Assembly (NCBI GenBank): GCA_031423015.1
Contig: JANPER010000246.1
Coordinates: forward strand, 69,778-133,777
Direction: 5' to 3'
Length of the DNA: 64,000 nucleotides
DNA from: DATGPD01 sp031423015
GTDB taxonomy: Bacteria; Planctomycetota; UBA1135; UBA2386
Part shown: positions 8,022 to 17,804 of the stretch, one piece after another
How positions within the stretch are numbered: position 1 is the first letter of the stretch
Layout of the letters: each line of letters opens with the position of its first letter
Translations under genes and position numbers: made by a program
Notes under the pieces: generated by a model
The model's database searches: none
The model's input: only the letters and a program-made list of their open reading frames with translations
Told to the model about the DNA's origin: nothing

Positions 8022-10148
8022 TCACTTGACCGCCACTCGCTTGCCGCTGCCCTTCTTGCTGGGCTCGGCGCCCGGCACCGGTCCCAGGGTCGCCACCATG
8101 TCGCTCAGCGCCACCTGCAAGCTGGTGAACCCCGCGTAGTGCACGGTGCGCGCGGCCACGCTGCTCTTGCGGGCCAGATCCAGCGCGGGCTCGGTGGTCT
8201 CGTGCCGATTCCAATGCAGCAGGATCAGCATGTCCACCCGGCCGGCACGCACGCGGTCGTCGATCGCGTTCACGATCTTCTGCGGCGAACAATAGTTGGT
8301 CTCCAACCACTCGCCCTCGAAGCCCCAAGCCTTGGCCAACTCGACGAAGCGCGGATGATGCCGGCGTTGACGTTCGTTGCCGCCGACCACCAGCACGCGC
8401 GGTGCGTGGCCGAGCGCCGCCTTCGCCGCCGCCACGCGGCGCGTGCCCTCGTCCTGGTCTACCGGCTTCGACTCGCTCAGTTCGAGCAGCTTCTCAATCG
8501 CCGCGAGTTCGTCGGCGGCGAGGTCCGGGAACGCAACCTCGACCTCTTTGAGGATGCCATGCGCCTCGCGCAGCGCGCCGGCTTCTTTGCGTGCGCGCAG
8601 CGAACGGGCGATCCCGAGCTGCAGCGTCGCCTTGTCAGCGTCATGGCCGTCCATCTCCTCGTACAGGGCGACCAGCTCGCACTTGATCTCATGATGATCG
8701 AGGGCTTGGCCGACGAACGCTTCGTTCTTGAGCAGGGTCTCCAGCTCAGTGAACGCGCCGCGCTGGAGCAGCAGATCGCGCATGCTGAACAGGGTTTCGC
8801 GCGCCTTGTCGCGGCGACCGGCCATGTTCTGACTGGTGAGCAGCACGCGCATCGCTTCCAGACGCTGATCGAGATTCACCGCGACCTGTAGGACGCGTTC
8901 CGCCGCCGACGCCGCGGGCGCGGCTTCGCCGAGCGACTGATACTCCAGCGCCACGAACAACAATTGATCAGCGGCGGTGCCGCGTCCCATGTCGACCGCG
9001 TCGAGGAACTTCAGCGCGACCTTCTTCGACAGGCGCTTCAGCGCTTCGTGCACCGGATAGAAGCTCTCGAGGTCAGGGCGCACTGTGTCGAGCGACTGCT
9101 CCATCAGGTTGAGCGCGCGCGCGGCTTCGTCGCGGTCGCCATTGGCCAGAATCGAGGCAGCCAAGAAGAAGCGCGCCCGATCGAGCAGACGCTGGTCGCG
9201 GCCATCGGTGCGCCGGCTGGCATTCACCGCGGCGTCGAAGAAGCGCTGCGCGTCGGCGAACGAGCTTGCTTCGTAGGCCAAGAGGCCGCGCAGGAAGAGC
9301 GACTCCGGCGTGCCGCGTTGCGGATCGGTCGCGCCCTCGTCCAACCATGCCAAGGCGGCGGCGCGCTCCGGGCGATCGGCGCGGGGTTCGACTTGCGAAA
9401 GCGTCGGCAGACGCAACTCGGCGAGCGCACCCAACGACGCAATATGGCTCCGCAACCGCTCGCTGCCGGTGGCATGCGTTCGCGCCTGCGTCAGCGCATG
9501 ACTGGCGGCGCGGAACTCGCTCACCGCCAAGAAGCGAATCGCCTTGGCTCGGAAGTAGCGCGCGCGCACGTCGGCCGGCAAACGCTCGAACGCCGGCATG
9601 TCGATGCAGCGTTGCAGCACGCGCAGGGTCTGCTCGTCGTCTTCGCGCTCGGCGCGGTTCTCCAAGCGGCCCAGCAAGTCGCTGAGCGCCGCGTCCACGA
9701 TCATGTCGGTGTCGTCGTCACCTTGCGCCGCGCTCATCAGCTCGATCGCCTTGACTGCCATCGTCAGATCGCCGAGCCAGAACAGGCTGCGCATCAAGAT
9801 CGGCAGGCACTGCGCCGCGATGCGCGGTTCGCCCAGCAGCTGCGTGATCGTGCCAGGGTCATTCAGCAGGTCGGCCACCCAGTTGCGCTCGCCACGACGA
9901 TCGTGCGCGCGCAGGCGTCCCCATAGGTGCCACCGACGTCCGTGCGCGTGCTCTGCCGGTGGTTCGGGCAGCTCGACGCCCAGCAGCGTCTTGGCATAAC
10001 CGAGATGGAACGCGTTCTCGGCGCGGTTGACGTTCACCGTCCAAAGGTCGAGCACCTGTTGGCGCGCGGTCGCTTTGCGCACGTCGCCTTTCTCGGCGGC
10101 GTGCACTTGTTGCAGGATCAAACGGTCGAGTTCGCTTTCCCAGGCCAT
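8022..10148 (-). CDS. Large helical-repeat protein with C-terminal DUF2325-like domain
   Basis: The ATG at 10148 (MAWESELDRL) gives 708 residues; a longer frame exists upstream but is low complexity. Residues 1 to about 560 are helical with TPR/SEL1-like periodicity (ARYFRAKAIRFLAVSEFRAASHAL; LFLRGLLAYEASSFADAQRFF). The final ~130 residues form an alpha/beta domain starting RVLVVGGNERQRRHH and containing NYCSPQKIVNAI and LILLHWNRHET, resembling DUF2325, a small domain with conserved Gly and His residues of unknown role. The last residues are Lys-rich. No signal peptide is seen, so it is probably cytoplasmic. I know no function for this architecture. Confidence 0.75.
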   Translation of the reverse strand: MAWESELDRLILQQVHAAEKGDVRKATARQQVLDLWTVNVNRAENAFHLGYAKTLLGVELPEPPAEHAHGRRWHLWGRLRAHDRRGERNWVADLLNDPGTITQLLGEPRIAAQCLPILMRSLFWLGDLTMAVKAIELMSAAQGDDDTDMIVDAALSDLLGRLENRAEREDDEQTLRVLQRCIDMPAFERLPADVRARYFRAKAIRFLAVSEFRAASHALTQARTHATGSERLRSHIASLGALAELRLPTLSQVEPRADRPERAAALAWLDEGATDPQRGTPESLFLRGLLAYEASSFADAQRFFDAAVNASRRTDGRDQRLLDRARFFLAASILANGDRDEAARALNLMEQSLDTVRPDLESFYPVHEALKRLSKKVALKFLDAVDMGRGTAADQLLFVALEYQSLGEAAPAASAAERVLQVAVNLDQRLEAMRVLLTSQNMAGRRDKARETLFSMRDLLLQRGAFTELETLLKNEAFVGQALDHHEIKCELVALYEEMDGHDADKATLQLGIARSLRARKEAGALREAHGILKEVEVAFPDLAADELAAIEKLLELSESKPVDQDEGTRRVAAAKAALGHAPRVLVVGGNERQRRHHPRFVELAKAWGFEGEWLETNYCSPQKIVNAIDDRVRAGRVDMLILLHWNRHETTEPALDLARKSSVAARTVHYAGFTSLQVALSDMVATLGPVPGAEPSKKGSGKRVAVK

Positions 10149-10241
10149 GGCATTTCCCCCTCGGCGACATCGACCGAGTGCACCAACGCCCCTGAGCTTG
10201 GCGGAGACCGGCGCTGCCACCGTGCGGTGGCCGCGGTCGCG

Positions 10242-11930
10242 CTACTCGAGCAGGTCGGCGGCGGCGGCCGGCAGCACCACCGCAAGTCCTTGGAAACGCA
10301 GGCCGCCCCGTCCATCCGCCACCACCGCCGACAGGATCAGGTCGTCGGCGCGAAGGTCGACCGCGGCCTCGGGCACATCGATCCAGGTCGGCTCGGTGCC
10401 GTCGCCCACCACTTCGATCTCGCCGCCGTCGACGCGCGCGACGCGCAGTACGCGCGGTCGCTGCGCCGGTCCGACAGCGCTCACACTGAGCGCCGCACTC
10501 GCGCGCTGTAGACGCGGCAACGGTTCGATCAGCATGCTCTCGCACTGGCCGATCGGTTCGTCGAGGTCGTAGGCCTGCGTCTCGACCGCCCAGGCGTAGA
10601 ACTCGCGCAGCACGGCGAAGCGCGCCCGCACTGCTGCCACGCGTTCCGCGCCGGGCGTTGCCAGGAAGACGCGCAGCAAGTCGCTGATCAGCTCTCGCGC
10701 CGGAATCGCCTCCAGATAGACGCCTGGCGTCGGCAGCTGACGCTGGTGCTCGGCAAAGCCGCGCAGCACCTGCGCCGGTGCACTGTCCTCGGCGTGCCCG
10801 CGCTCCCAGAGAAACTCAGCCACCAGGGCGTCGAGGTCACCCTCGGCCGACGGGCCGAGGGGGTCATCGTCATCGTCCGACGCCTCGTCGTCGTCGCCCA
10901 GCATGCCCTCGACGTCGGCGAACAGCGCCTCGAGGTCTTCGTGCGCCGCGAGGCCACGCTCGATCCGCGCGGCGATCGTGGCGCCCAGAGCCCCCGGTTG
11001 TAGCGTCGGCTCGGGTGCCGTGGGCGGCGCGCCCTGTGGGCTCGGCAGTGGGCTCAGCAGTGGGCTCGGGTGTGAACCGAGCGCGGGCGGCGGCACGAGC
11101 GCGCGTTCCTGCGTCCGAAGGCGATGCTCGTTCCACAGCTCCAACATGGTGGTGCGCGACGCTTCGATGTCGACGTCGGTTTCGAACGCCAACGCTTCAA
11201 GCAGCGGACCGATCACGCCGCCCGGTCCGTCGGTCGCAGCCTCCAAGGCGGCGCTGATCTCAGCGGCCGAATAGTCCTTATCGCCGCCCTCGCGCAGCAG
11301 CGAGTCGAGCCGGGCCTCGATGCGCTCCGGCGGCACGCGGCGCGACTGCGTCGCCGACAACTCGCCGGTGGCCCGGAACATTACCGCCTCGATCTCCGCC
11401 TGCGACAGGCGACGGTCGATGCCGGTGCGCTGCAAGTCGCGCTGCAACGCGGCGACGACTTCTTGCCCCTGGCGCAAGATGGCGGCGACCGGCGACGGCG
11501 ACACCGCGTCCAGCTCGGCCGGATACACCCGGCCCACCACCACGTCCCCCGCCGCGAGTGGCGCATCGGTCGCCAGCTCGAAGGCTTCGCCTGTGATCGC
11601 ATCCCGGGCGCGAATCTCGGGCGCGACGCTCTCGACGACGAACAGCCCGCACAAGCTCGCCTTCAGCGCGTCGCGGACGCCGTCCTGCAGGCCCCCCACC
11701 GCGTCGACCGGCGTCGCCCCGAGATGTTCGCTCTCGCGCTCCAGCACGAACCACTCGGCGAACCGGCCCCTGGCGACCTCGCGCGGCGGCCCGTCGGGCA
11801 CGTAGTCCGGCGCACCGCCAAAAAACTGGCGCTCCGCGCGCGCCATCTCGGTCGTCAAGCCTTGGTCAGTCTGCAGCTCGGCGATGATGTCGACGGTCGT
11901 GCGGTGCAGGCGGTCGGGAGCCAGGTCCAT
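10242..11930 (-). CDS. Large acidic hypothetical protein
   Basis: A 562-residue product from the ATG at 11930 (MDLAPDRLHRT). I do not recognise it. The N-terminal ~300 residues are mixed alpha/beta with a repeated acidic/hydrophobic pattern and a short beta-rich segment (LCGLFVVESVAPEIRARDAITGE, DVVVGRVYP) that could be an OB- or PilZ-like barrel. A proline-rich linker (PSPLLSPLPSPQGAPP) follows, then a strongly acidic run of Asp and Glu near residue 345, then a helical C-terminal region. It lies 93 bp upstream of, and reads in the same direction as, the DUF2325-like gene, so the pair may be co-transcribed. It is divergent from the cvpA-like gene. Confidence 0.65.
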   Translation of the reverse strand: MDLAPDRLHRTTVDIIAELQTDQGLTTEMARAERQFFGGAPDYVPDGPPREVARGRFAEWFVLERESEHLGATPVDAVGGLQDGVRDALKASLCGLFVVESVAPEIRARDAITGEAFELATDAPLAAGDVVVGRVYPAELDAVSPSPVAAILRQGQEVVAALQRDLQRTGIDRRLSQAEIEAVMFRATGELSATQSRRVPPERIEARLDSLLREGGDKDYSAAEISAALEAATDGPGGVIGPLLEALAFETDVDIEASRTTMLELWNEHRLRTQERALVPPPALGSHPSPLLSPLPSPQGAPPTAPEPTLQPGALGATIAARIERGLAAHEDLEALFADVEGMLGDDDEASDDDDDPLGPSAEGDLDALVAEFLWERGHAEDSAPAQVLRGFAEHQRQLPTPGVYLEAIPARELISDLLRVFLATPGAERVAAVRARFAVLREFYAWAVETQAYDLDEPIGQCESMLIEPLPRLQRASAALSVSAVGPAQRPRVLRVARVDGGEIEVVGDGTEPTWIDVPEAAVDLRADDLILSAVVADGRGGLRFQGLAVVLPAAAADLLE

Positions 11931-12027
11931 AGAGACGCGCACGGTAAGCCCACACGATCTTGCCGCCAACGTTCCCTCGCCGCCTGGTTTGCGGATAATG
12001 CGGCCCCGGCGACGAACCCGGGTTCGC

Positions 12028-12651
12028 ATGCAGGATCTCGACCGACTCTGGACGCACCTGATCGCCGGCCTCGGCTGGGTCGACCTGTCGGCGCTCACGG
12101 TGGTCGCGCTCTTCTTCCTGCTGGGACTGTTGCGCGGGTTGGTCTGGCAGATTGGCCGGGGCGTCGCCCTCTTTGGCGCCTTTGGCCTCGCGGCGCGCCT
12201 GGGCCCCGGTCTCGCGGAGCACGTGTTCGGCAGCGCGACGGTGACGCACGCCCATGTGTATCTGTCGTACGTCGTCGTGTTCCTGCTGGGTTTCTGGCTC
12301 TTGTCGATGCTCGCCCGCACTGTGCAGGCGATGGTCCGCCGGGCCGGACTCGGCGTGTTCGATCGACTGGGCGGCGCGCTGTTCGGCGTGCTCACCGGGA
12401 GTGCCGTGGTCATCGGCTTGCTCACGGTCGTGCTGATGTTCGGCCAGCGTTTCCAGGTCTACACGAGCGTGCAGGAGTCCAAGGCCATCGGCCTCGGCCG
12501 CGGCGCGCTCGCGATGCTAGGCGACCTCGTGCCAGAGCCCCTGCAAGCGGCGTTCACGCCGCCACCTCGCGCCGCCGTGGCCGCCGAACCCCAGCGCGTC
12601 GACACGCCGGCCCTCGACCGCTTGCTGCGCGACGTCGCTCAGCATCGCTGA
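12028..12651 (+). CDS. CvpA-family membrane protein
   Basis: A 207-residue protein with four hydrophobic helices in the first ~150 residues (VVALFFLLGLLRGLVWQ, FGAFGLAARLG, YVVVFLLGFWLLSML, GVLTGSAVVIGLLTVVLM). The FDRLGGALFGVLTG segment is the hallmark of CvpA/colicin-V-production-family proteins. The remaining ~55 residues are a soluble, proline-containing tail. CvpA proteins are inner-membrane proteins linked to envelope homeostasis; their mechanism is not settled. The ATG at 12028 was chosen because upstream codons overlap the leader of the leftward gene. Confidence 0.85.
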   Translation: MQDLDRLWTHLIAGLGWVDLSALTVVALFFLLGLLRGLVWQIGRGVALFGAFGLAARLGPGLAEHVFGSATVTHAHVYLSYVVVFLLGFWLLSMLARTVQAMVRRAGLGVFDRLGGALFGVLTGSAVVIGLLTVVLMFGQRFQVYTSVQESKAIGLGRGALAMLGDLVPEPLQAAFTPPPRAAVAAEPQRVDTPALDRLLRDVAQHR

Positions 12652-12667
12652 GCTTCTACTGCCGCGA

Positions 12668-12696
12668 AGCGTCGCCTGCGCTTGCGCCGCGACGCT
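12668..12696. terminator. Possible hairpin between cvpA-like gene and thiC
   Basis: AGCGTCGC at 12668-12675 is perfectly complementary to GCGACGCT at 12689-12696, with a 13-base loop. It lies just after the cvpA-like stop and 67 bp before thiC. There is no T-tract, so it could equally be a leader structure or chance pairing in GC-rich DNA. The expected thiamine pyrophosphate riboswitch core was looked for here and not found. Confidence 0.3.
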
Positions 12697-12762
12697 CGGT
12701 CGCAGACAGTACCGCGCTGCCGTTCGCCGCGAGCTTCTCGCTGCGCTCGGTTTGCTCCCGCC

Positions 12763-14382
<1,620 letters not shown>

Positions 14383-14405
14383 CCGAGGTCACCCGGCGCG
14401 CGCGG

Positions 14406-15065
14406 CTACGGGCTGCGGCGGTGCCGCACGATCTCGCCCTCGACAAGGAAGATCACGTCCTCGGCGATGTTGGTGCACTGATCGGCGATGCGTTCGAGAT
14501 TGCGCGACGCCGACAGCATGTTGATGGCGGCCTCGATCGCCGGCGGGTTCGCCTGCGCCATCGACTGCATTTCGCGGAACATCTGGCGGTGCACTTGGTC
14601 GACCACATCGTCGGCGGTCAGCACACGCCGCGCCAGTTTGACGTCCGAGTGCACGAGCGCGTCCAGGGCGTCGCGCACCATGCGCCGCACGGTTTCGACC
14701 ATGCTGCGAAACTCGGGCGGCACACGCACCGGATCGTGCTTCAGCAGGTCGGCGGCCCGCTCGGCGATGTTGCCGGCGAGGTCACCCATGCGCTCGAGGT
14801 CGTTGTTCACCTTGAGCACCATGATGATGTAGCGCAGGTCGCTGGCGACGGGCTGATGCAGCGCGAGGATCTTGAGGCACTCCTCCTCCACCATCACCTC
14901 GCGGGCGTCGATGGCGTCGTCGCCGTGCATGACTTCGGCAGCCAACTCGGGGCGCCGTTCGAGCAACGCGGTGGTCGCCTTCAAGATTGCGCCTTCCACC
15001 ATCGACCCCACGAGGAGGATCTGCTTCTTGAGGTGGTCCAGATCGCGGAGGAGGTGCTTTGTCAT
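14406..15065 (-). CDS. phoU: Phosphate signalling complex protein PhoU
   Basis: A 219-residue PhoU composed of two three-helix bundles. Each carries the metal-binding E/DxxxD-type helix: NNDLERMGDLAGNIAERA in the first repeat and SRNLERIADQCTNIAEDV in the second. PhoU represses PhoR kinase output when phosphate is plentiful, through contact with PhoR and the PstB ATPase. It is the third gene of a leftward phoB-phoR-phoU transcription unit, 17 bp after phoR. Placement of phoU with the two-component genes, apart from pstB, is a rearrangement of the E. coli pst-phoU order. Confidence 0.97.
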   Translation of the reverse strand: MTKHLLRDLDHLKKQILLVGSMVEGAILKATTALLERRPELAAEVMHGDDAIDAREVMVEEECLKILALHQPVASDLRYIIMVLKVNNDLERMGDLAGNIAERAADLLKHDPVRVPPEFRSMVETVRRMVRDALDALVHSDVKLARRVLTADDVVDQVHRQMFREMQSMAQANPPAIEAAINMLSASRNLERIADQCTNIAEDVIFLVEGEIVRHRRSP

Positions 15066-15082
15066 CGAATGTTGCGGGCGGC

Positions 15083-16891
15083 TCAGGACACCATGCGGTG
15101 CTCGCCCGTCGGCAAGGCGAGCGGAATTTTGACGTTGAAGGCGCTGCCGCTACCCGGCCAGCTCTGCACCGTGACGCTGCCGCCGTGCGACAGCACAACG
15201 TGCTTGACGATGGCGAGGCCGAGCCCGGTCCCCCCGAGTTCGCGCGATCTCGCTTTGTCGACCCGATAGAAGCGCTCGAAGATGCGGTCGAGGTGCTGCG
15301 CCGCGATGCCGATGCCGGTATCGCGCACGGTGATCACCGCTTCGCCGGCCCGCGTCTGGATGCTCACCGCGATCTCGCCGCCCTCGGGCGTGTAGCGGAT
15401 GGCGTTGCCGAGCAGGTTGTCGACGACTTGACGCAACGACTCTGGCTCACCGTTGACGGTGACCGCATCTTGCGGGATCGCCACGTGCAGGCGCAGGCGC
15501 TTGTGCTGCGCCGCCGCCACCAACTGTTGGCAAGAGTCGTGCACTGGTCGACGCAGGTCGATGGGCTGATGGTCCTCGTTGCCCTTGGATGACTCGATGC
15601 GAGCCAGCACCAGGAGATCGCTCACCAGGTTGGCAAGGCGATCGGCTTGCCGCTGGATCCTCTCGAGAAAGCGCCCGCGGGTCTCCGCCGGCATCGCGGC
15701 GTCGTCCACCATCGTGTCGATCATGCCCTTGATGGCGGTGAGCGGCGTCTTCAGCTCGTGGCTCACGTTGGCGACGAAGTCGCGGCGCACGGCTTCCAGG
15801 CGACGTAGGTCGGTCACGTCGTGCAACACCAGGACGGCACCGAGCACCGCGCCATCGCGGTCGCGCAGCGGCGCGCCTTCGATCTGCAACACCCGCGACC
15901 CCTCGGCTTTCTGGATGAACAGCTCACAACTGGCCTTCTCGCCGTTCTGCATGATCGCCGTCACCAGCTCGTGCAACTCGGGGATGCGAGTCAGCTCGAG
16001 CAACGGCTGACCGACCAGGTTGGCTTCCGATACCCCCAGCATGTCCACGGCCGCTGCGTTCATGTGCAGCACGCGTTCTTCGGCATCGACGCCAGCCACG
16101 CCTTCCACCATGCTGCCGATGATCGCCGACAGCTTGGCGCGCTCCCGGCGCATCTCCTCCACGCGCACTTGCAGGCGATCGGCCATCGTGTTGAGCGCGC
16201 GGCCGAGGGCAGCGAACTCGTCGTCGGTGCCCAGCGATGCCCTGGCGTGGTCTTGGCCCTGCGCCATCGCCTCGGCAACCTGCTGCAGGTGAGTGACCGG
16301 TCGCACGATGCCGCGCGCCAACAGGCACGCCATCAGGGCTGCGACCGCCACCGCGATCGCCGCGGCGACCAGGAGCTGCTGGCGGTTGGCGGCGATCACG
16401 CTCTCGAACGCCGCGATCGGGCGCGCCACCCGCACGAACCCTACCAAGGTGCCGTCACCGCTGCGGACCGCGCGCGCCTGGTAGATCAGTTCGTCGCCCA
16501 CCGAGGTGCTGTACCGGCGTGCGCTGCCGGCGCCGTCGCGCGTCGCGGCCACCACCTCGGGTCGCTGCAGGTGATTCTCCAGTCGATCCGGATCCGCGCC
16601 GGAGTCAGCGACCACGCGCCCGCGCACGTCGAGCACCGTGTAGCGCGTCGCATTCTGCTGACCGAGCCGACGTAGACCTTCCTGGAGAGCGGGCTCGTCG
16701 GCCGTACCAAACAACGTGTTCGCTGCCACGGCTTCCAGCAGCACCGCGTGCTCACACAATTCGCGCTCGAGGATCGCACTCGCCCCTCGCACCAGGGAGC
16801 GATCATCGAGGAAGCTCACGACCAGCGCCGCCGACAGGCCGACGCCGAGCATGCTCCACAGGAGCCGGGATAGCAGGGAGCGTCGGCGCAT
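15083..16891 (-). CDS. phoR: Phosphate-regulon sensor histidine kinase PhoR
   Basis: Start at ATG 16891, one base after the phoB stop; 602 residues. Order: TM1 (~10-28), an extracytoplasmic sensor region (~30-165), TM2 (LLVAAAIAVAVAALMACLLA, ~173-192), HAMP (~193-245), PAS (~255-360), HisKA with His378 in ANVSHELKTPL, and HATPase with DNLLGNAIRYTP (N box), DTGIGI and GTGLGLAIV (G boxes). The long periplasmic segment differs from the short E. coli PhoR but is common elsewhere. Position between phoB and phoU, and opposite pstSCAB, makes assignment to phosphate sensing firm. Confidence 0.96.
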   Translation of the reverse strand: MRRRSLLSRLLWSMLGVGLSAALVVSFLDDRSLVRGASAILERELCEHAVLLEAVAANTLFGTADEPALQEGLRRLGQQNATRYTVLDVRGRVVADSGADPDRLENHLQRPEVVAATRDGAGSARRYSTSVGDELIYQARAVRSGDGTLVGFVRVARPIAAFESVIAANRQQLLVAAAIAVAVAALMACLLARGIVRPVTHLQQVAEAMAQGQDHARASLGTDDEFAALGRALNTMADRLQVRVEEMRRERAKLSAIIGSMVEGVAGVDAEERVLHMNAAAVDMLGVSEANLVGQPLLELTRIPELHELVTAIMQNGEKASCELFIQKAEGSRVLQIEGAPLRDRDGAVLGAVLVLHDVTDLRRLEAVRRDFVANVSHELKTPLTAIKGMIDTMVDDAAMPAETRGRFLERIQRQADRLANLVSDLLVLARIESSKGNEDHQPIDLRRPVHDSCQQLVAAAQHKRLRLHVAIPQDAVTVNGEPESLRQVVDNLLGNAIRYTPEGGEIAVSIQTRAGEAVITVRDTGIGIAAQHLDRIFERFYRVDKARSRELGGTGLGLAIVKHVVLSHGGSVTVQSWPGSGSAFNVKIPLALPTGEHRMVS

Positions 16892-16892
16892 G

Positions 16893-17633
16893 TCAGTCGG
16901 CGTTGACCGCGTCCTTGAAACGGTAGCCGATGCCGCGCACGGTCTCGATGGCGTCGCGCAGGTCGCCAAGCTTGTGGCGCACCGAACGGATATGGACGTC
17001 GACGTTGCGGTCGGTGACCACAGCGTCTTCGCCGATCACGCGGCTCAGCAGATGTCCGCGCGTGAAGACGCGGCCTGGATGTCCCGCCAAGAAGTGTAGG
17101 AGGCGCAGCTCGGTCGGCGTGAACGTCACCGCCGCTCCGCGCACCAGCACCTCATGCCGCGCCGTGTCGATGACGATGTCGCCGCGCACCACGCGTGGGC
17201 CGCTGGTCTCGGTTCGCAGCGGCCCGCGCCGCAGCACGGCCTGCACGCGGGCGATCAGCTCCTTGGGGCGAAACGGCTTGGTGACGTAGTCGTCGGCGCC
17301 TACCCCGAGCCCGAGGATCACGTCCGTCTCCTCCGACTTGGCAGTCAGGATGATGACCGGAGTCGTGCGGGTCAGCGGGTCGCGCTTCAGCTCGCGGCAC
17401 ACCTCGAGCCCATCCATTCCCGGCAACATCAGATCGAGCACAACCAGATCGGGGTTGTCCTTCTTGGCTTGCTGCAACCCCTGCTCGCCGTCGAGTGACC
17501 CGGTCACGCGGTAGCCCTCGCGCCGCAGGTTGTATTCGATGACTTCGAGGATGTCGGCCTCGTCCTCGATGACCAGGATCTTCTCGCGTCGACGGGTGGT
17601 GCTCAAGCCTCGGTGACCTGTAAAGATTTGCAC
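16893..17633 (-). CDS. phoB: Phosphate-regulon response regulator PhoB
   Basis: A 246-residue OmpR-type regulator. The receiver domain (residues ~18-135) has the acidic pair (VIEDEAD), phospho-acceptor Asp67 in VLDLMLPGMDG, Thr in ILTAKS and Lys in VTKPFRP. The winged-helix DNA-binding domain (~150-240) contains FTPTELRLLHFLAG and VRGIGYRF. The N-terminal ~17 residues before KILVIEDE are longer than usual, so translation may begin downstream. It is the first gene of the phoB-phoR-phoU unit and faces a promoter region with PHO-box-like repeats, so autoregulation is likely. Confidence 0.95.
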   Translation of the reverse strand: MQIFTGHRGLSTTRRREKILVIEDEADILEVIEYNLRREGYRVTGSLDGEQGLQQAKKDNPDLVVLDLMLPGMDGLEVCRELKRDPLTRTTPVIILTAKSEETDVILGLGVGADDYVTKPFRPKELIARVQAVLRRGPLRTETSGPRVVRGDIVIDTARHEVLVRGAAVTFTPTELRLLHFLAGHPGRVFTRGHLLSRVIGEDAVVTDRNVDVHIRSVRHKLGDLRDAIETVRGIGYRFKDAVNAD

Positions 17634-17654
17634 GAAGTCTTCATAGAACTACTC

Positions 17655-17693
17655 ATGAAGGAGATGTGAACGCGACGTGAAAGGAGCCGTGAA
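17655..17693 (-). promoter_or_regulatory. PHO-box-like direct repeats facing phoB
   Basis: Four pentamers ATGAA/GTGAA start at 17655, 17666, 17677 and 17689, that is, spaced 11, 11 and 12 bases. On the minus strand they read TTCAC/TTCAT, the half-site type bound by PhoB/PhoP-family regulators as direct repeats with 11-bp period. They lie 22-60 bp upstream of phoB. Binding is inferred from spacing and position. Confidence 0.65.
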
Positions 17694-17719
17694 GAGCGCG
17701 CCGGCCTGCGGCCGCCGTC

Positions 17720-17757
17720 TTCACGTGTTCTTCATCCTAAGGTGATTAGCCCTTCAC
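17720..17757 (+). promoter_or_regulatory. PHO-box-like direct repeats facing pstS
   Basis: TTCAC at 17720, TTCAT at 17731 and TTCAC at 17753 lie on the plus strand, spaced 11 and 22 bases, so they are on one 11-bp register with one position missing. They face pstS and are the mirror orientation of the set facing phoB 27 bases away. This suggests separate PhoB-binding arrays for the two divergent operons. Confidence 0.6.
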
Positions 17758-17804
17758 GCCCACCGCTAGGGTTCCCGCCGTCTCGATAAGGATCTCAACG
17801 CGCC

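Noticed and set aside
10242..12425. 727-residue leftward frame extending over the cvpA-like gene
   Set aside because: The N-terminal ~165 codons are antisense to the CvpA-like gene and of odd composition; the ATG at 11930 is a better start.
12652..12762. TPP riboswitch before thiC
   Set aside because: The conserved CTGAGA and the second-stem core were not found in the 111-bp leader; only an unremarkable inverted repeat is present.
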